64,000 bases of DNA, from NCBI GenBank assembly GCA_011033025.1, contig WFMF01000057.1, positions 1 through 64,000 of the forward strand. Direction: 5' to 3'. The position numbers were made by a program, and so were the translations under genes. Below are positions 54,262 through 64,000 of this stretch, in pieces (position 1 is the stretch's first letter; each line of letters starts with the position of its first letter). The notes beneath the pieces are model-generated. The model saw only the letters and a list, made by a program, of their open reading frames with translations, ran no database searches and was not told where the DNA came from. The stretch comes from Beroe forskalii (Eukaryota > Ctenophora > Nuda > Beroida > Beroidae).

Positions 54262-57200
54262 GCAGTGCGACAGACAGGTACTCTAGCAGTGAGCCGCTCA
54301 TCATAAACTTCAGAAGGCTGGGAAACAGACAACCAAACCCTCCAGAGATCTGTAAACATGGTAAGAAACTACCTTCTATAGGTGGACAGAAAATAAACTA
54401 GTAGGTACTCGTTGTACTGCCCAGTGCACTCCCAAACATAATTAGTTTCAGTCCCAGTTTCTCAGCTTTCACGAGGACGAATAAAGCCTAAAAGGTTAAA
54501 CGAACGCTTGTGCTGCGTTTTGAGTATTGCACTTTCTTGGATAGAATCTTACTTAGGAAAGAAAATTCACAGTAATGGTAAATAGTTGCTTTTCTCCAGA
54601 GTGCTGCCTAGATATTGGTGTACCACAAGGATCTATTCTTGGACCTCTTCTCTTTATCTTGTACACCAAAGATCTTGAAGAAATAGTTAGGAAACATGGT
54701 TTGTCAATTCATTTGTATGCCGACGACACTCAGGTGTACTTCTCTTTTGATGTTCACAGCTCTTCTCCTGACTTAAGTAAGATAAAGCTCTGCTTCAATG
54801 AAATAAGGTCATGGATGAGTGCAAACTACTTGAAAATGAATGATGGTAAAACAGAATTTGTTGATATTGGCTACTATGTGAGTCCTATTAATACACTTGA
54901 CCTAGGACATGATGCAAGCAATCTATCTGTGAGTCCAGCCTTAGCAGCTAAGAATCTTGGATTTCATTTCGATCACAGGCTCAGTATGGATGATCAGATA
55001 AGTTATGTTTCCCAGATTTGTTACTTGAATCTGAGAAACATAAAAAGATTGGATCTAGACTTAACCATGAACTAAAGGTTCAGTTAGTTCATGCCAATAT
55101 TTTGTCAGTAATAGACTATTGTAATTCAATCTATGAATAACAGATAAAACCTCCAAAGACTTCAAAAATTCAGAACAATGCTGTGAGATTTATTTTTAAA
55201 TTAAATGGAAAGAAAAGTGGTTGTCAATAAGTCCTTACTTAAAGAAACTACATTTTTTGCCTGTTATTTATAGAATCAGATTTAAAGTTGCTTTGTTGGT
55301 TTTTAAATGTATTAACAATCTAGCACCTCTTTATTTAAAAAGTTTGATATCACTGAGAGATACTAAGAGGATGAGCTTGAGGCTAGATAATGATTTCTTT
55401 ATTCTTAAAGTACCCAGTCCAGCTAACCTTAAGAGAACAGAAGGCATTTGAATATTTTGGGCCAAAAGTTTGGAATTGTCTGCCATATGAAATTAGAAGT
55501 ATTGGGGAAATTGATAAATTTAAGAAAACATTAAAGACATACTATTTTGATACTGCATTTTCTAACATAGAATGAATGAATGATTAAGATTTTATGTGCA
55601 GACACCATTTATTAATTTAGTATTAGTACACTAATACTCTTAGCTGATTATTTTGACATTGGATTTTTGTTATCAGAGTCATAAGGTTTAGTTTTAGTCA
55701 CGCTTAAATGGCTAAAATAGTTCCCTCCTAGAAATCTATTTGACAATGTCTAAGCGTGTAAGAAATGTTCTAATTTATTTATTATTTATCTACATTATTA
55801 GATACACTTAACTTTCTTAGACCATCAAGATATTATGGTCACTATTTGATTGAACCCTAATCTTCGTCCTTCAACACCATTTCTTGGGTATTCATGTTAT
55901 CAACCCAAAGGTCAACTTAAATCTTACTATCCCAATTGTAGCACATAAGATACCCTGAAAAGTAATTCAAATGAAATTTGAATGTACAAAAATGTTGAAA
56001 TAAAAACATTTGGCAAAAGGTTTGCCCCTAACCATGACTTCTATAATCTCGAAATGTATTGAAAATAGTGTAAATCAACAATTAACTAACTATTTTGAAA
56101 ACAATAAACTCTTAAGCAATCATCAGTATGGATTTAGGAAAAACCACTCGACCACATTTCTTACTCTAGATATGTTTGATAAGATCTTTGATAATAAAAG
56201 TAAGGGTAACACTCCAGCACTCATATTTTTAGATATCAAAAAGGCATTTGATACTGTCGACCACAAAATACTATTAGACAAGCTCAAATTTTATGGAGTG
56301 GATGGAGTGGTAATTCTGTGGATTAAGAACTATCTTACTTGTAGAAAGCAATCAACAAAATTTATGAATCAGCAAAGTATTTACCTTTTGGTGGCTTTTG
56401 GGGTCCCACAAGGAAGTCTTCTTGGACCACTTTTATTTAGTATCTTTATAAATGACTTAGTAAATGCATGTAACCTATCTAGCCCATACCTATTTGCAGA
56501 TGATGGTGCTTTGCTATTTGAAAACATCTGTCGTAAGACATACTTGAGCATTAAGATAGAAATGCTTACAATAATTAAATGGTTGAGTGTCAATAAGCTT
56601 TCCTTAAACGTAGATAAAACCAAAATTCTGGTATTTGATAATGCACAGTTTTCTGTAAAGATCAAACTGAATGATTGTTGTGCAATAAAAGAATGCAAGG
56701 TATACAAGTATTTAGGACTTATGGTAGATAATTGCCTTAAATTTGACTTTCATGTAGATTACATAAAGAAGAAGATACATAAGAGAATAGGAGCTATGTA
56801 CAGGGGGAGTAGCCTTCTACCAGTTAAGTATAGGAAAATGTTTGCCAACTCTTTGGTACTCCCTCACTTTGATTATCTTGACACTATCTATGGAAGAGCA
56901 CCTAAGACTAAACTTCGTGAACTGGACATTTTATACAAGAAAGTTGCTAAAATAGCTCTAGGCGTAGAAAAAACTGAAAGTAGCATTAAGGTATATAATG
57001 ATATGAAATGGTTACCTCTGCATTTAAGGCGTCAGCTTCATTTATCTTCTTATATGTTTAAAATTTTGAGAGGAGAAAGTCCTTCCAACTTTCTCTATAA
57101 GTTTAGTTATATCTCTGGAGGAAGTAGAGATGGAGCAAGCTGCAATTTGTATACTCCTAGATCAAAGAGTCTAAAAAACTTTTACTACCTAGGTGCTAAA

Positions 57201-58429
57201 GTGTGGAACTCAGTGCCATCTGAGCTAAGAAATATCAATGATCCTAAGGTATTCTCTAAAGTATATAAAAACAAATTACTAGATTCTGCAATTGGTGACC
57301 CAAACTACACAACAAATAATGCATTTGACTTTGTTTATAAACTAAATTAATTTTCTGTTGAGATAAACTCAACCCCCTGGCTGTTGCAGTGTTTTTAAAC
57401 TTAATTTTCCTATGTAACTTATTGAAATTATGACTTTTTATAGTTTTGATTTTATTTACTGATTTGACTTCGGGCAAGTTACTATGCGGCCTGACCTCGG
57501 CAAGTCATAAAAATGCAACCTTATTACTTCTTAAACTATGTTAAACTATTGTTAATTATTATAACTTATCATTAACAGCTACTTTACTTTAATTTATTTA
57601 TTTTCATCGATGTACAGTATATACCAGTTTTTGAGGGTATAATTTGTTTTCTAATTTTATTTTTAGTGTTTAAAAAAGTAATGCACTCTGACAATATGTT
57701 TTAAATACCCTTATTATTAGTCTTTTGACGGGTGGCCCTATTAACAGATTTAAAATTTGACTTGGTGCTCGCCCTCAGCACAACCTAAAGGCTTCTTTTA
57801 TATTAAACAAGAGAAAAAATATATTTTAGTATCAGTGCTGTAAAACATTATAATTCCAAAAATCTTTAAGGCTTTTATTTTTGAATTACCTGACAATAAT
57901 TAGTACTTTGGCCCCTTGTATGGCAAATTGTTTGAGAAGGAATACAATAAACAGAAATTCCTGGTACTCTAATTCTTAACCTTCTTAACCTACCCTGCAT
58001 TCTTAATATCATCTACTCTCAGAGCTTTGCTGATTGTGATCTTCTATCAGTATCATAGTATGTACTTTGTGGGAAAATTGTAAATAAAATTGTTATGTTT
58101 CAGAACTGAAAACAGGAAAAAGCACCAGCAAATCAGAAGAATTGATTCCAATGTCTAGTGAACCCCTGAATTGGTTTGGATTGACTACACCATCCTCATT
58201 GGAATCTGCTCAAACAATATTCAAGTCTGCTTTAGAACGAATTGCTGAATTATGTAATTTGAAAAGAGACCTTGTTGTAAGTTTAGATATGTTTGATCAA
58301 TCCAAAATTGATCAGAACAAAAATCAAATCGATAATGAAAGGACATTAAAGGATATAAGATCCCTTAATGACACCTGTCTGTGTAATTTGTACCCTACAG
58401 GCCCCTTTTTACCAAACATCATTGAATGA
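54262..58429 (+). CDS. CCDC115: CCDC115 (Vma22-like V-ATPase assembly factor), 3' part
   Basis: Exons 54262-54360 and 58104-58429 (stop TGA at 58427-58429), joined in phase 1. The last exon carries the family hallmark EPLNWFGLTTPSSLESAQTI then FKSALERIAELCNLKRDL, matching the DPLNWFG...SLRQAQ...F pattern of human CCDC115, followed by a low-complexity tail longer than in human. The shorter exon (DRYSSSEPLIINFRRLGNRQ) would correspond to the ARYxMG...V..LQ region after the N-terminal coiled coil; that match is weak. CCDC115 works with TMEM199 in ER-Golgi V-ATPase assembly. The 3.7-kb intron holds two LINE fragments in the same orientation. The N-terminal exon(s) may lie upstream of the 2.2-kb transposon; the candidate at 50141 fits only by phase. 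Confidence 0.75.
54505..55620 (+). pseudogene. LINE remnant 1: reverse transcriptase C-terminal half
   Basis: 5'-truncated non-LTR element. It reads SWIESYLGKK, then CLDIGVPQGSILGPLLFILY and LYADDTQVYFSF (RT blocks with the YADD centre), WMSANYLKMNDGKTEF, NLGFHFDHRLSMDDQI, LHFLPVIYRIRFKVALLVFK and, at the C-terminus, YFGPKVWNCLPYEIRSIGEI. Frame changes near 55060 and 55440 and an in-frame stop at 55138 make it inactive. The wording fits the CR1/L2/Rex clade. It ends in a GAATGAATGA-like stretch. Confidence 0.85.
55990..57830 (+). mobile_element. LINE remnant 2: 5'-truncated element with 446-codon RT frame and 3' tail
   Basis: The open frame 56010-57350 starts inside the RT domain (PLTMTSIISKCIENSVNQQL), so the endonuclease half is missing. 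Blocks: QYGFRKNHSTTFLTL, FLDIKKAFDTVDHKILLDKL, FGVPQGSLLGPLLFSIFIND, YLFADDGALLFEN (FADD in place of YADD), LSLNVDKTKILVF, YKYLGLMVDNCLKFDFHVDY, WLPLHLRRQLHLSSYMFKIL, ending AKVWNSVPSELRNINDP. The 3' tail (about 57351-57830) contains GCTCGCCCTCAGCACAACC, also seen inverted near 48900. The frame is undamaged over 446 codons, so the insertion is fairly young, but it cannot move itself. Confidence 0.88.
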
Positions 58430-61351
58430 GTATTATCTCCTTCAACTGAGGAGCTAAGATTACGCAGTTTCAATTTTCTGACAGACAAGGCCCATTTCAA
58501 ATAAGAAATGTTGACTTTTCCTGGTCAACATTGATTACTCAGATATGCTTTGACCTCAAAAATCGTATTTTTGAAAAAATGAAAAATATTTACTTTTCAT
58601 TTATATTTGGAGTTTTAGGACATAGGGTGAATCGAGAGCCCCAAAAAATTTGCTCTGCTTGACTCATTACCCTTTTCTATCATTACAAATGATTTTCTTG
58701 GCGCTCAGATCACTGAAATGTGGATTATAGCAGAATGAAAAGGTGTCCAAAATGTCCCTTCAAGGGTACATTTTATGCTTCAAAGCATATGACCCTTTTA
58801 AAGTGGTAAATTACGCTCGGTTTTTATGAAAAAAGTTTCAAATATATTTTTGAGTATTATACGCCACAAACATGACACAATTTGAAAGGTAATTCTGAAA
58901 ATTTCATTCTGTACAGGCCTTTTGTAACATAAATTTTTCAAATATTGTATTTCAATGCTTCCATGGACTCCAATTCGTACATTTGGAAATGGTTTTCATG
59001 GTTTTTGATGAGCCAAGACACTAACAATCTATCATCAACCACTTTTTGACTCAAGGAACTAACTTTAATAAAAAATCAACCCAATGAAAGCAAATTTTTG
59101 CCATTTCAGAATGGGTCCTAGAAGGACATTTTATTATTTTTCCATAGTGAAAAGTCAGAAGCAGTGAAAACTAACATGTATCTTTTACAGTGATCTTCAG
59201 TTAACCATGTTCAATGAAAATTGAAGGCTTAATAATATTTTATTTGCCATTTTAGAGCAATTTAGATAGCAGTGCTGAATATTCAACATCAATTTTCAAA
59301 ATTGTGATCCATTTCTTCCAGTGAAAGGTATCAGTACATGTTATTTGTCATCACTAGGCATCTTACACGATCCTGTATCACAGAAACAACTTCAGAATCA
59401 AAGCAGGGACGGAATATCAGGCATTTTCTATCATCATCGAAATGTACCTTCTAGGGGACATTTTTCAAATTCTTCAACCTAAAATTTCTCGTTTCCTTTT
59501 AAAAAAGGGCCAGATGCACCGATGTTTCTTAAGAATAATAAGCTTTATAGGTAACATAAAGTAATTATGCTTAACCAGTGAGCTGATTTAAACATGTTAA
59601 AGTGTGAAGCAAAACTGCTATAAAATGTCCCTTAGGAGGAACATTTCTCTTGAACATGTCCTCTTGTGCCCAGAATTTCAAGATATATGATATAGAAAAA
59701 CAGTTGTTTTGAAATCATTCTTTTACTGTCATATTTCATGAAAACTTTAGGCTGCCCATATATCTGTAAAGGGTGCAGTAAGTAACAGCAAATACGAAAT
59801 TGGTCATTTTGGGGCAGTACTCAAAATGTGCAAGATATAACATGAAGTGATGAATTTGCATAGAATTTTTTCATCAAATACTGTGCTATTAGTGTCTCCC
59901 TTGAAATAAAATAAGCCCAGACATCACAGGATTTTAGCAGAAGGTTAAAATAATGAAGGAATTATGAAGCCGGTTTTTATGGTTTTGAAAATGACTCCAT
60001 TTCAACATCAATTGCAGAAAAAATTGGAGCCAGTGCAACAAGAGGAATTGTTCCAGGTTTTGCCTACACCATTGACAGAGAGTGTGAGGCAAAATTGAAA
60101 CCATAAAAACTTGTTCCAAACATAGATAACTCATGTTTTGTAAAAAGTACCATGGAAGGTACATTTTCTTAAAAATGTACCCTAGAAGGGACATTTAGAC
60201 AGTTATCATTAATGACACAGAAGAATGAATACAATATAGAATAGTTATACTTTTCTAATTTTGTTAAATTAATATAAAGCTCCTCTTGAAACAATATGTT
60301 GACCATTCTTCTTGATTTGAGAATATGATTCTGGCTGAAATAAATTGAATGTGTGATAAGTGATAACCAATGAATTATAACAAGATATCAATTAATTTGT
60401 GACATTAATTTCTGAATACTGTAAATTTAAAATGATCATGAATACCTCAGTTTATTATAACAGATCAATTACACGTATGTGTTCACATGGATTGATCAAA
60501 AGATCTGTCATAAGAAAGTAAGAAGTTGCACACACAATGATGTAATTTGCTTTTTACTTTTTTTTTGTTGAAATTTGTGCATTCTTTCGGCAGATCTTTT
60601 GATCAATCCATGTACAGACATATGGGTTATATTTTCATATGTATTTTAAATGTAATTTCAAATGCCCTACAAAGTTTTTATTCAGTGGCAGCATTTGTTG
60701 CATTGCTGTAATAGCTGAATAGCAAATTACCCATTCATTCATATGGCCACTTCAACCCTTCCTTCCTTTCATCAAAATGCTCATTGCTGATTATATAATG
60801 AGGCTCAATAATTGGCCTCGTGACAGGCTGGTTGCCCAGTTACAAAGTAGAAGCATGTTTTAATTTCATTTTTAATATGATGAAGTGTTCTTCAATCTTC
60901 ATTAATCATATCATGATTATCATTTATCATTTATGCATGCGATTACACACTTTTTCGAGCTAGTGGGGGCCAAGGCCCCCCTAGATTTTTTCTAGGGGGG
61001 GGGGGGCTTTTGAAAACTACGGGGGGCCAAAATTTACAAAGGCAAATTTTCATTTCTCATAGCCATAATTTTTACTATTTTGCTTAAAAATAGTACTAAA
61101 ATAATGTTTTATTTTACTCTGAAAAAGGGTTAATTTCAGGTATATTTCTGTCTAATGAACTAAATTTTGACCTCCATTCTATGCTCAATTTTTTTAATAA
61201 AATCTTAGGTAGGGCCAAGGCCCCCCCCTAAGATTTTTCTACAGGGGGCCTTTTGAAAACTAGGGGGGTGGCCTGGCCCCATGCATTTATGCCTCTATAA
61301 GATTCCCTATTATACCTAACTTTTACTAGCTTGAGCAAGGCTTTTATCTGA
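58430..61351. other. Intergenic DNA with dispersed AAGGGACATTT motifs
   Basis: No gene. Between 58745 and 60200 the motif (T)AGAAGG(G/T)ACATTT or its complement AAATGTCCCTT occurs at least seven times at irregular spacing. At about 60466-60625 an inverted repeat (CACATGGATTGATCAAAAGATCT / AGATCTTTTGATCAATCCATG) suggests a small MITE. Around 60965-61280 a G-rich block GGGGGCCAAGGCCCCCCTAG occurs twice. Confidence 0.5.
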
Positions 61352-63985
61352 ATGAACTTGATTGAGAAAGCGAACAAGCTGCTCGGCCGATGGGTTAAAG
61401 AGCACAGTACTTTACCCCTCCCAGAGAACTACCCAAACGATGTCCTCAGGTGTATTGCAGGTAATTAGTTGCATTAATTGAGTAATCTATGCCTTAATTG
61501 AGTAATCGTTGTTTGATTGTATCGTTTCACATTTGGAGTTACAATGACTCTATTAACCTAGAAAGAGATATTCATGAAGGTCTAAAAGTTTTTGCATGTG
61601 TGTACATCCAGGTTGATTGAATAAGGGATCGATGAAGATGGGCAATTTATGGAACTTGCTGCATACTTTTGAAAGAATTTCTGAAATAAAATTCATTTAC
61701 AGTAAATTGCACGCCCTGATCAATCCTCTTTTCAATCAGTGCATATTTACGATGCACACACGTATGCTACTGGGCAGTGGACAGTAAGTATTCCTGGGAT
61801 AATCTATTCCTGGGATAATCTATTTTAATCATTCAATCTTGAGATGCACTTTCAATTTAATTTTTAACCCACTCAGATGTCATCGATGATGCCAAAGAAG
61901 AAGTTGAAAGCCTTGGCCTCGACCCATATGATGATTTCAAGGAAATGACAGAAAATGTGGAAAGCGATCTTATCAAATGTCTGTTAGATCACGAGGATTT
62001 CCTTGAAGCTGTAAGTTTGTTTTTGCCTGGTGTTTTTTCGATCATCCAAACGCAAACGTTTAAAAAGGAATCAGGTGACACAATCTATGAATATTTCATA
62101 ATTACTCTTATTACCAAAATGATGCTATTTCACCAGATCTCCCAGTGACAGAACACAGTCAGCACCTCGCCGATCCCAAATTTCAGGAGTACCAAATCAC
62201 GTCTCCCATCACCGGCATAGTTTTTCCCGAATTTATACTATATCAATTTTGTATCGTCTCACAGCATGAATCTACTTAGCGAGTGTGTTTCGTTCATTGA
62301 TTTGTTTATGGCGATTACACTGTGCACCGGGTATGAAATACATGCCACAAAATCAAAAGCCGATGTAATCGGGGTGACTGCCTTGCTGAATGCTAATCAG
62401 ATATCAGACAAGTATTTGACACTCGGTTACAGCATTTATCATTGTAAAAGATGATAATTTAAAATGCACTTATAAACATTTTCCTTGTGTTTGAATAATG
62501 AGCGTAATTAAGCAGAGAGTTGTGAATTACGACATCAAAATACCGTCAAATGTGAAACCATCGCAACGAAACGGTTTGCAGCTATCAGATAATGTCTTCA
62601 CACTCAGATCAGTGATTTTCCACTTTCAGAGCGGAGACGTGATTTCAGATCACGTCTGCACGCTCAGATCAGCATTTTGCCACGCTCAGCGCGGAGACGT
62701 GATTTTCAAATCACGTCTCCGCTCTGAAAGTGGCAAAACACTGATCTGAGTGTGAAGACATTATCTGATAGCTGCAAAACTTTTCGTTGCGAAGGACTAT
62801 GATATTTTGACGGTATTTTGATACCATTAGTTCACAATTCTTTGCTTAATTACGCTTATTATTCAAACACAAGGAAAATGCTGAGAGTGGTAAAACGCTG
62901 ATCTGAGAGTGCAGACGTGATCTGAAATCACGTCTTCATTCTCATAAGTCATTGCGGGAGCTATGACGACATTTTCTGACGAATATCGATTCCAAGGCCA
63001 TGCCTACGTTATTAAGCTATGATAACGTGCCGTTCGAAATGGTGTATTTCTGCAACGACGAAATTTGGTGAAATTGCCAATGTCATGAATACAGTTAAAT
63101 CGCCCTTTTGCGTCCAAAGCTATTATATAATTATATAGTGATTATGATTATCGTTAATTTTTCGCCAAAATCACGTCTGGAGAAGGCCGACTTGTCGCCA
63201 CGCTGAGCGTGGCAGATCAGCAGTGTTCTGTCACTGGGCCAGATCTAATTGATAAATCTCGTTGATCATAATGATTTATTGTAGTTTTGAGATGCATACC
63301 GTATTCACTGTTCCTATTTTCAGCTCACATCAACTTATCTGACGGGATCCAGATACAGCAATGATGAAGAAGTTAGGATCCTTGCAGCTAGGATAATGTC
63401 ATGTGCAATGAACGGCATAGACTCTAATGCTTACTTCAAAGAAGTGGTGAGATTACCTCCATTTGAATTGAAAAGAAAATATAATAATTAAGGAATTTAA
63501 CTGGCTATGATTACCTAACACCAAGAGATTTAAGGAAAAAAATTGTTCTCTCATCTGTGTAACTATCAGGGAGAAGACATGATAGATTTACTGTATCAAT
63601 GGTCCTTGGCGGATAGAGAACCCCTGAAATCATATGCTGTGGAGATACTGAGTTACGGAGAAATCCTCTGCAGCAGGTTGGTTGGGTTCGCACTGAATTA
63701 TGGTAGCACTTGTCTTGAATTCTTATGACATAAGTACAGAGAAAACCTCGCTCTTGGCTCTCATAAGTAATAAGGCTACAGATATTCTCCTCAAACAATT
63801 ACAGTTGGAAATTTACTCAGTTTTAGAGTAGATTTACTCTGGTTCATATTCTTATTAGAATACCGTGTTCAGATACCATCAGAATAACGTGGAGCTAGTC
63901 AGTAAGCTGTTACAACAGTTGAGAGAAATGTACGGCAAAGCAAAGGTGGAATACAATGCAGCCCACCCTAAAACCTCAAACACAG
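61352..63985 (+). CDS. DCAF1: DCAF1 (VprBP), first five exons
   Basis: Start ATG 61352, with an in-frame TGA just before it. Exons 61352-61460, 61877-62010, 63324-63446, 63570-63680 and 63859-63985 (continues beyond the window) keep one frame if the fourth exon uses the donor GTTGGG at 63681. The protein reads NLIEKANKLLGRWVKEHSTL, DPYDDFKEMTENVESDLIKC, TSTYLTGSRYSNDEEVRILA, MIDLLYQWSLADREPLKSYA and FRYHQNNVELVSKLLQQLRE, matching the N-terminal helical region of DCAF1 (compare human AREADQPLRTYSTGLL and NYRDENSQLVAIVLRRLREL). DCAF1 is the substrate receptor of the CUL4-DDB1 ubiquitin ligase; the kinase-like, LisH and WD40 parts lie beyond the window. Intron 2 carries a 1.1-kb hAT-like foldback. 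Confidence 0.9.
62141..63238. mobile_element. 1,098-bp hAT-like foldback element in DCAF1 intron 2
   Basis: Perfect 16-bp terminal inverted repeats CCCAGTGACAGAACAC and perfect 8-bp target duplication CCAGATCT (62133-62140, 63239-63246). Longer inner inverted blocks pair 62477-62560 with 62800-62880 (CATTTTCCTTGTGTTTGAAT and complement). The centre is a run of GATCTGAAATCACGTCTCCG-like palindromic repeats. No transposase frame. CAGTG-type ends and the 8-bp duplication are typical of hAT. Confidence 0.93.
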
Positions 63986-64000
63986 GTAATCATGCAATGT

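Noticed and set aside
62498-62749. 83-codon frame in DCAF1 intron 2
   Set aside because: Lies inside the foldback element; the translation reflects its palindromic repeats.

Overview
This is nuclear DNA from an animal. The genes have short exons with GT-AG introns (mostly phase 1 or 0), and they include animal or opisthokont families: a p24/TMED cargo receptor, chondroitin-type sulfotransferases, SKA1, ATG10, HIG1-domain proteins, long-chain acyl-CoA synthetase, 2-Cys peroxiredoxin, CCDC115 and DCAF1. Intron and intergenic DNA is AT-rich and full of non-LTR retrotransposon pieces, hAT-like and Mutator-like MITEs, long foldback elements, at least one Helitron and many minisatellites. That suits an invertebrate, probably marine. 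I cannot fix the phylum from the sequence.

Layout. 1-5,009 (+): the last three coding exons of a TMPPE-like metallophosphoesterase. Its 4.1-kb last intron holds a strand-switching minisatellite and a 944-bp foldback transposon. 6,522-15,085: a TMED4/9-like gene (+) whose large intron carries a single-exon sulfotransferase on the opposite strand. Sulfotransferase plus TMED last exon are tandemly duplicated; the first copy carries a Helitron that is absent at the exact empty site in the second. 15,164-22,811 (+): a compact gene run of SKA1, a phytanoyl-CoA dioxygenase-family gene, ATG10 and two tandem HIG1-domain genes, all on one strand and 0.3-0.7 kb apart. 23.0-28.4 kb: a dense nest of small transposons and satellites. 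29.8-31.1 kb: an element-like pair of frames with a PHD-type finger and an AlkB-like dioxygenase. 31.1-35.3 kb: more satellites and nested foldbacks. 35,990-38,026 (-): an ACSL gene in one exon. 38.9-40.4 kb: a LINE endonuclease remnant. 41.5-43.7 kb: tandem arrays. 43,691-45,780 (-): a 2-Cys peroxiredoxin lacking its last exon here. 46-48 kb: Helitron end and MITEs. 50.1-58.4 kb (+): exons of CCDC115, and one unassigned exon, interrupted by a 2.2-kb inverted-repeat transposon and two LINE reverse-transcriptase fragments. 61,352-64,000 (+): the first five exons of DCAF1, with a 1.1-kb hAT-like foldback in intron 2.

The host genes look like an ordinary mixed neighbourhood (secretory pathway, mitosis, autophagy, mitochondria, lipid activation, redox, V-ATPase assembly, ubiquitin ligase) and do not form one pathway. 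The most unusual content is the mobile DNA. A 249-bp MITE family carries degenerate telomere-like repeats and two CRE-type palindromes, with perfect 8-bp target duplications. Other small families with target duplications go down to 42 bp, and satellite and MITE sequence are interleaved at about 20-base scale. Host-gene oddities include a CT-AG intron, direct repeats at the splice borders of the TMED intron, and an ATG10 gene whose C-terminus is displaced by a minisatellite.
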